A stretch of 64,000 nucleotides of DNA, taken from NCBI GenBank assembly GCA_910574455.1, contig CAJSYZ010000007.1:3293773-3357772 (forward strand), written 5' to 3'. The translations under genes and the position numbers were made by a program. This document shows positions 58,734-64,000 of the stretch, in pieces. This DNA is from Trichaptum fuscoviolaceum. Its lineage: Eukaryota > Basidiomycota > Agaricomycetes > Hymenochaetales > Trichaptaceae. Each line of letters begins with the position of its first letter. Position 1 is the first letter of the stretch. The notes beneath the pieces were generated by a model that saw nothing but the letters and a program-made list of their open reading frames with translations, ran no database searches and was not told where the DNA came from.

Positions 58734-61700
58734 TTACCCCCCTCCAAAGGCGCAACTCCGGGGCGCCAAGCTTGAATCTTGCTCAGGTCACAGAGCTCGA
58801 TAGCGTTGACTTCTCGAGGGGCGTCCGGGTGTTTTCGATAGAAACTGCGAATTTTAGCCTTTGCATTACCCATATCCTTTGCGGGAATCCATGTATCTTC
58901 CGCGCTCGAATATCCCTTCCATCGTACCAAATATTCAAACCTCCGTCTAAACCGTCTAGCGTCCAGTACCTCTTCCACCTCGTATTCCAGATCTCCTTCT
59001 ACTTCGACTGGGGGCGGCGGGGGTTGCGTTCGACCGGGAATGTCGTCTTCGTGGTATGGCGAGAGCAGCGATACGTGAAATACGGGATGAATCTTCAGCG
59101 ACGCGGGGAGTTCGAGTTCGTAGGTGAGGTCACTTAGCTTTGCCTTCACTTTATACGGCCCTAGTCGTTTCGGTAATAATTTGCGCGCTCCCGGTCGCCG
59201 AACGTTCGTCGCCTCGAGCCATACTTTATCCCCGACTGCGTACTGCGGGGCCTCGTTCCTGGCCTGATCGTAGTGCTGCTTCATGCGCTCTGCCGCAACC
59301 TCCAAAGCCGCTCTTGCCTCTTCCTGTGCCTGCTGAAGCTCCTGTAGCCGTGCGTCCGCGGCGGGGACCGTGGACAGGCCGTCGCTCGGGGCAATCGTGA
59401 ATTCGGGATTGTAGCCGTAGACGAGCGCGAACGGGGATTGTCGTGTTGCCGCGTGCGCTTTCGTGTTGTGCGCGAACTCTGCCATCGGGAGTAATCCGGC
59501 CCAGTTTTCTTGTCGTGTATCTATGAAAGCCCGTAAATATTGTTCCAGCTCTTGGTTTACCCTTTCGGTTTGCCCATCCGTCTGCGGGTGATACGCAGTC
59601 GACGTGGTACCCTTGATACCGAGTCGGGAAAAAAGGGCTTTCATGAACTGCGCGACAAACTGTGGTCCGCGGTCGGATATGATCTGGCGGGGGGTTCCGT
59701 GCAGCTTCCAGACGTGTTGCAGGAAGAGTTCCGCAGTTTCCGGTGCATCGACATCAGACGTGGTCGGGATAAAATGCGCTTGCTTGGTGAGACGGTCGAC
59801 CACCACGAAAATTGCGTCGTAATCCTCAGATCGGGGGAGCTGGGTGATGAAATCGCACGAAATCGCCTGCCAGGGGCCCTGCGGGATTTCGTTCGGTTGC
59901 AGGAGTCCTACCGGGCGTTGGGATCGGTTCTTCGTGCGTGCACAGGTATCGCATCCCGAAACGTATCGTTCTACGAAGTTAGACATCCCGGGCCACCAGT
60001 AGTTGCGGCTTACCATCTCAAACGTCTTCCAACGTCCAGGATGTCCGGCGGGGAGACTGTCGTGGTAAGTCTTCACCACATCCCGGCGAATGGTCTCGTC
60101 TTTCGGGACGTAAACCTTACCCTGGTACAGGATGAGGCCTTCCTCGGTGCTCCAGTCCTCAAGTTCCTTGGTCAGGACTCGAGGCGCCTTGGACTTGACC
60201 AGCTCGATCGCGTCCACCAGTTCGTCTTCATATTGATCTGACTTACGAATGCGTCGTAGGAGGGCCTGATCCCCGTGTACCTGCGTCATTCCCCGACGAA
60301 TTGCCTTTAGTCGAAACATTTCGGGGGTCAAGAGGGTCCGTCCCGTGTTGTCTTCGCCTTCGGGTTGAAGATCGACGCGTCGTGACATGGCGTCGGGTTT
60401 GCCCCCGAGTCGCCCTGGGCGATGGCGAATCGTAAAATCGAAGCGGGTGAGGAACAGACTCCACCGGGCTTGGCGTCGCGTCAGCGTTCGGGATTCAGAG
60501 AAATATAGCAGATTCTTGTGGTCAGACACGATATCGAGTTTATGACTCGCACCTTCGAGATAATGTCGCCACTCGTCAAGAGCTCGAATAATCGCGAGTA
60601 GCTCCTTGTCATAAATCTCGTAGTTGCGTTCCGCATCGTTGAGGGATTTCGAGAAAAAGGCGACCGGATGTATCAGCCCGTCGTCGCCTTCCTGGGACAG
60701 GACCGCGCCGGTCGCGAAATCAGAGGCGTCGCATTCCACGATGAATTGTCGCGACATGTCTGGCATCATCAGGACGGGGGCGGTCGTGAACATGCGCTTG
60801 AGATAGTCGAAGGCGAACTGCTGGTTTTCTGTCCAGGCCCAGCGAACGTCCTTCTTCAGCAGTGTCGTGAGCGGTTTGACGATGTGCGAGAAATCCCGAA
60901 TGAAGCGTCGATAGAAATTCGCGAACCCGAGGAAGGCTTGAATGTCTTTCACCTTTTTCGGGGTAGGCCAGTCGAGGACCGCCTGTACCTTGGCGGGATC
61001 CATCGCCACTTTTCCCTGCGAAATAATCATCCCGAGATACTCGACGGAAGTCTGTTTGAATTTGCACTTTTCGGGTTTACAGAACAAGTCGTTTTCGCGC
61101 AGCCGCTTAAGGACTTCCCGTACGTGTTCCTCGTGCTGCGATTCATCTTCGGAAAAGATTAGCAAGTCGTCAAGATAGATGATCACGTATACTCCAATGA
61201 GATCTTTGAAGATATCGTTCATCATATGCTGGAAGGTCGCCGGGGCATTCGTGAGCCCGAATGTCATCACCGTTGGTTCGAAATGTCCTGCCTGAGTCCG
61301 AAATGCGGCCTTCCACTCGTCGCCTTGCTTCAGTCGCACGTTGTGGTAGCCCCATCGCAAATCTAACGTCGTGAAAACCTTCGCCTTTTGCAGTGCGTCT
61401 ACGAGTTCCATCGTGAGGGGAAGCGGGTATCGATTCTTGACCGTGATATCGTTCAGTCGTCGGTAATCGACTACCATGCGCAAGGTTCCGTCCTTTTTCT
61501 TGATAAAGAAGACGGGAGCCGCTGCAGGGGATTTCGAAGGTCGTATGTACCCTTTGCGCAGGTTTTCGTCAACGAATTCGCGAAGGGCGTCGCGTTCGGC
61601 CGGGGCCAACGGATAGATTTTGCTGTACGGGGGAACCTTCCCGGATTCTAAATCTATGGCGTGATCATACGGCTTGCGTAGTGGAAGCCTTTCGGATTCA

Positions 61701-62773
61701 ACTTTCGAGAAAACGTCGGCAAACTCACGAAATTCGGGGGGAACTAGTTCCTCGAAGGTTTTCTCGCCTTCCTTCACTGCTGACTTCTCAGCGATGGCCT
61801 GGGAGTGGGTGTACGAGGCGGCAATTTTGTACGCGAAATGGTCGTCCGTCGTGACGAAGTAGGATTCAGCGTCGTGGTACTGGTCCCAATATTTTTCTGA
61901 GTACCGAAATCCTGGTGGGACAGCTTCCCATTCGGCCTGGGTCCTGTCGGGCCCCCAGGGGGTCTCGACTTCTTCTGCTATGGCGAGGCGGGGAAGCGGG
62001 ACCAGGCGTTGCTGGTTGTCACACTGAGGCGGGCAGCGGTTGAGATCGACCACATCGTTGGTCCAGTCAATGGTTGGGTTATGGTGCCGCAACCAGTCGA
62101 TCCCCATGATAATATCGTCGTCGCCAATATCCGCGACGGCCATGGTCAACTGTTCTAAGTGTCCCTTCATCTCGACGTTGAGGACTACTTCCTTGGTGAT
62201 GCGTCCAATCGCGTTCGGGGAATTGTCCGCGTTGCGCAAAAGTATCGGGATTACCAATTCCCGAGTCTGGAGTCCGTGTCGCGAAACGTAGCGGGAATTT
62301 ATGAAAGTTCCCGACGCACCGCTGTCTAACATTACTGTGGCTAAGGCATCCGTTTTTCCGTCGCTAACCTGTACCGGGAACTTCAAATGTCGTCGAAGAC
62401 GACGGTCTATTGTAGAGATGGTTAAATACAAGGGACCATTATTAAGAGAGTTCTTCGGCCACAAGGGCGGTTGGGTCGTATAGGGCGCGACTGAGCAATA
62501 CGACCCTACTGAAAATCCGCTGGGGGCGGGGCTTCGGGATTGTGAACGTTCTTGGCGGCGGGCGTCATGGCGGCGAATGCGTTCTGTAGCACGGACTGCT
62601 GCACATTCTGGACGTACTGTTCCGCCATACGTTTGAGCGTTTCTTCGAACGACTGGAGCGCGGGGGGCGAGGGGCTCGACGGGGACGTGGATTTCGTAGC
62701 CTTTAGGTTTCGGGTTGGCGGTCGCGTTGGGCAATCGCTCACTAAATGGTCTTTCTCTCCGCAGTAGTAGCAT
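58574..62773 (-). CDS. pol: Pol polyprotein of copy 3: protease, RT, RNase H, integrase, chromodomain
   Basis: One open frame of 1399 codons with no ATG needed at its start, because it overlaps Gag by 268 nt in another frame and is probably made by frameshifting. Numbering from the frame start: protease LDSGASG with Asp150; RT with YLDD at 533-536; RNase H FIVECDASDFATGAVLSQ around 665; integrase zinc motif (H-X4-H then CDTC, in YHDSLPAGH and YVSGCDTCA) and DDE core (ISCDFITQLP, IISDRGPQF, then Glu in NQELEQYL); C-terminal chromodomain EEVLDARRFRRRFEYLVRWK and GYSSAEDTW. The integrase-RT order and the chromodomain place it in the chromoviruses. The last 50 or so residues are encoded by the LTR. 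Confidence 0.95.
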   Translation of the reverse strand: MLLLRRERPFSERLPNATANPKPKGYEIHVPVEPLAPRAPVVRRNAQTYGGTVRPECAAVRATERIRRHDARRQERSQSRSPAPSGFSVGSYCSVAPYTTQPPLWPKNSLNNGPLYLTISTIDRRLRRHLKFPVQVSDGKTDALATVMLDSGASGTFINSRYVSRHGLQTRELVIPILLRNADNSPNAIGRITKEVVLNVEMKGHLEQLTMAVADIGDDDIIMGIDWLRHHNPTIDWTNDVVDLNRCPPQCDNQQRLVPLPRLAIAEEVETPWGPDRTQAEWEAVPPGFRYSEKYWDQYHDAESYFVTTDDHFAYKIAASYTHSQAIAEKSAVKEGEKTFEELVPPEFREFADVFSKVESERLPLRKPYDHAIDLESGKVPPYSKIYPLAPAERDALREFVDENLRKGYIRPSKSPAAAPVFFIKKKDGTLRMVVDYRRLNDITVKNRYPLPLTMELVDALQKAKVFTTLDLRWGYHNVRLKQGDEWKAAFRTQAGHFEPTVMTFGLTNAPATFQHMMNDIFKDLIGVYVIIYLDDLLIFSEDESQHEEHVREVLKRLRENDLFCKPEKCKFKQTSVEYLGMIISQGKVAMDPAKVQAVLDWPTPKKVKDIQAFLGFANFYRRFIRDFSHIVKPLTTLLKKDVRWAWTENQQFAFDYLKRMFTTAPVLMMPDMSRQFIVECDASDFATGAVLSQEGDDGLIHPVAFFSKSLNDAERNYEIYDKELLAIIRALDEWRHYLEGASHKLDIVSDHKNLLYFSESRTLTRRQARWSLFLTRFDFTIRHRPGRLGGKPDAMSRRVDLQPEGEDNTGRTLLTPEMFRLKAIRRGMTQVHGDQALLRRIRKSDQYEDELVDAIELVKSKAPRVLTKELEDWSTEEGLILYQGKVYVPKDETIRRDVVKTYHDSLPAGHPGRWKTFEMVSRNYWWPGMSNFVERYVSGCDTCARTKNRSQRPVGLLQPNEIPQGPWQAISCDFITQLPRSEDYDAIFVVVDRLTKQAHFIPTTSDVDAPETAELFLQHVWKLHGTPRQIISDRGPQFVAQFMKALFSRLGIKGTTSTAYHPQTDGQTERVNQELEQYLRAFIDTRQENWAGLLPMAEFAHNTKAHAATRQSPFALVYGYNPEFTIAPSDGLSTVPAADARLQELQQAQEEARAALEVAAERMKQHYDQARNEAPQYAVGDKVWLEATNVRRPGARKLLPKRLGPYKVKAKLSDLTYELELPASLKIHPVFHVSLLSPYHEDDIPGRTQPPPPPVEVEGDLEYEVEEVLDARRFRRRFEYLVRWKGYSSAEDTWIPAKDMGNAKAKIRSFYRKHPDAPREVNAIELCDLSKIQAWRPGVAPLEGGNVEIPGPFSHFPHFPAKDPDMSRQSRGENPAIGFPARNPFPDSHDPPQDPPLT

Positions 62774-63714
62774 AGTCCCTTACTCCTGCGCTCCCGGCGC
62801 ACCCTGTCAATCTCCATTGCGTTGGGATCCTTCGTCGAGCTTGCGCCCGCAGTCGGGATCGTACGCGGAGCTGAACTAGTGGTGCCGGGATTGCTTCGGG
62901 GCGTAGCCGCTGGCTTTGATACTGGTCCATAGGCGTGTGCGAGCCTTAGCTTCTCGTCCGTCTCGGAAACCCAGTTGACGTAGGCATCGAATTTCATATC
63001 CTTCGCCTCTGTGCTGGCGATGTGCTGGCGAACCTGGTCTTTGAGTCCCTTCCGGAACATGTCGAGGTAGATGACATCCGTCGTTGCGTCCTTGGGCCAC
63101 CCGGTGAGGGCTTGGAGGGCACGGAATTGCGACGCAAACTCGGCGACCGTTCCTGTCTGGCGTAGGCGCATCAGCTTGTCGGCTGCGGCTTTGTCTGCAT
63201 CGATTTCCCCGTAAGAGGCGCGAAGGGCGGCGAACAGGGCCTCCAGGCTGGCGGCTTCTGGCGGTGTCGGGATGTCCTGGAGTCGATCTAGAATGGGTCG
63301 TGCCCAGTCTTGCGCCGGCCCCCGCAGTAGCATCAGAGCAAATGCGACCTTGCGGGTTTCGTCTAGTCCCGGATGTTGTCCGAACAGGTAGAGCTTAATC
63401 TGGTGAATCCAGTTCTCCAGCTTGGCTCGTTCGCCTTCGAAGGTGTCGGGAAGCTTCATCTTGAGCCCTGCTCCACCCCCAGACGGGGAGGCGGGCTGGC
63501 TCGCGATTTGGGCTTCTAACGCCTGGTTGGCGTGCTTGAGCTGGGCGACTGTGTTCTGGACCTGATTGTGTTCGTTGACTAGCTTGGAGTAGCGTTTTTC
63601 GAGGGTGTCGAGGCGATCAAGGATGGGCTGGAGTTTGTCTTCCTCCATCGAGGAGCTAGGGGACGGGAAAGCGAAGGTGTCTGCGAGTCCTCCCCATTCT
63701 TGGTGGGACGACAT
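62506..63714 (-). CDS. gag: Gag of copy 3 (402 residues)
   Basis: Intact frame from the ATG at 63714, same domain order as copy 2: N-terminal coiled coil, gag domain, Pro/Ser linker and a CCHC knuckle (CYYCGEKDHLVSDC). It differs from the copy 2 Gag by very few residues. Confidence 0.94.
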   Translation of the reverse strand: MSSHQEWGGLADTFAFPSPSSSMEEDKLQPILDRLDTLEKRYSKLVNEHNQVQNTVAQLKHANQALEAQIASQPASPSGGGAGLKMKLPDTFEGERAKLENWIHQIKLYLFGQHPGLDETRKVAFALMLLRGPAQDWARPILDRLQDIPTPPEAASLEALFAALRASYGEIDADKAAADKLMRLRQTGTVAEFASQFRALQALTGWPKDATTDVIYLDMFRKGLKDQVRQHIASTEAKDMKFDAYVNWVSETDEKLRLAHAYGPVSKPAATPRSNPGTTSSAPRTIPTAGASSTKDPNAMEIDRVRRERRSKGLCYYCGEKDHLVSDCPTRPPTRNLKATKSTSPSSPSPPALQSFEETLKRMAEQYVQNVQQSVLQNAFAAMTPAAKNVHNPEAPPPADFQ

Positions 63715-63790
63715 CGCGGGTCGGCGGTACGGGTGCGGGGGTAGAAGTAAAGAGCGTGAGGGTGTCGAGTCCGAGCGGCGGTGAGCCAGG

Positions 63791-63801
63791 ACTTTTGACC
63801 T
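63791..63801 (-). other. Self-priming primer-binding site of copy 3
   Basis: On + the sequence is ACTTTTGACCT, i.e. AGGTCAAAAGT on the coding strand, two bases inside the 5' LTR edge at 63804. Identical to the sites in copies 1 and 2. Confidence 0.65.
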
Positions 63802-63803
63802 AA

Positions 63804-64000
63804 TGTTACGACCGTCGGGAATTGTAGCGGGAAACAGTTTCGGGAAACTGGAATTCGCGACAAGAACCCGCGTTCGGGAATCTGGATTCGCGACTGGGAA
63901 CGAGCGTGGGAATTCAGGCGGGAAACGCGCGGGATTCTATCCAGGCGCGTCGCGGGATTCTCAAGGCCAGCTAGGACTCTTCACTGCTTTGAACGTCAAG
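63804..64000 (-). repeat. 5' LTR of copy 3, first 197 bp only
   Basis: Starts TGTTACGACCGTCGGG and matches 57904-58100; the rest lies beyond the window. Confidence 0.93.

Larger units (their letters stand above)
57904..64000 (-). mobile_element. Ty3/Gypsy chromovirus copy 3, coding-complete, cut by the window edge
   Basis: Left (3') LTR 57904-58733, right (5') LTR from 63804 running off the window. Gag and Pol are both uninterrupted, so this is the likely active copy. Left flank is CATGG (57899-57903); the matching right target duplication is outside the window. Sequence is nearly identical to copies 1 and 2 wherever compared. Confidence 0.95.

Noticed and set aside
59540..60241. Long antisense ORFs across the pol genes (up to 233 residues) on the opposite strand
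   Set aside because: They are shadows of the conserved pol frame, recur identically in all copies, and have no domain of their own.

Overview
The window is nuclear DNA of a filamentous fungus, most probably an Agaricomycete (mushroom-forming basidiomycete). Genes are dense, spliced by many short introns (mostly 50-70 nt), and the mobile DNA is of types known from that group: a Plavaka-type DNA transposase and chromodomain-containing Ty3/Gypsy LTR retrotransposons. No rRNA, tRNA or CRISPR was seen.

Positions 1-20.6 kb are conserved gene space. In order: the first exon of an unrecognised gene (-), an unrecognised coiled-coil protein (+), a CHL1/DDX11 DNA helicase (+), the 2-oxoglutarate dehydrogenase E1 subunit KGD1 (-), a class III CoA-transferase of the glutarate/succinyl-CoA type (+, divergent from KGD1), an ornithine cyclodeaminase/mu-crystallin family protein (-), the phosphorelay protein YPD1 (-), a difficult multi-exon locus (+), and the ribosome-biogenesis GTPase BMS1 (-). 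KGD1, the CoA-transferase and the mu-crystallin-like protein could plausibly meet in lysine/glutarate metabolism.

Positions 20.6-46 kb form an accessory block. At its centre is an apparently complete Plavaka transposase gene with an N-terminal zinc finger. Around it lie four genes I cannot assign: two on - at 21.8-26.2 kb, one on - at 31.5-33.3 kb, and one on + at 35.2-45.1 kb. The spaces between them are crowded with short odd palindromes, all built as 5 bp + 1 central base + 5 bp (e.g. TACTAGTAGTA, CACTGGCAGTG, AACTTCAAGTT, GACTCGGAGTC, GTCACGGTGAC, AGCCTGAGGCT). A separate cluster of TTTAGGAC/GTCCTAAA words occupies 33.86-34.71 kb. The block looks like a large composite DNA transposon, or several nested ones, but I found no convincing terminal inverted repeats.

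Positions 38-64 kb hold three nearly identical copies of one chromovirus of the Tf1/sushi type: copy 1 at 38,024-44,755 (-), copy 2 at 45,994-52,724 (+), and copy 3 from 57,904 past the window edge (-). Copies 1 and 2 have intact LTR pairs and 5-bp target duplications. Copy 1 splits the fourth accessory gene; copy 3 sits in a histidine-kinase fragment. Copy 3 keeps gag and pol open; copies 1 and 2 are broken only by 1-2 nt indels. The primer-binding site matches an internal LTR sequence over exactly 11 nt, which points to self-primed reverse transcription. Between copies 2 and 3 (52.7-57.9 kb) are gene relics (F-box/WD40-like, Nik1-type HAMP kinase), a 3'-5' exonuclease-like gene, and unassigned ORFs.
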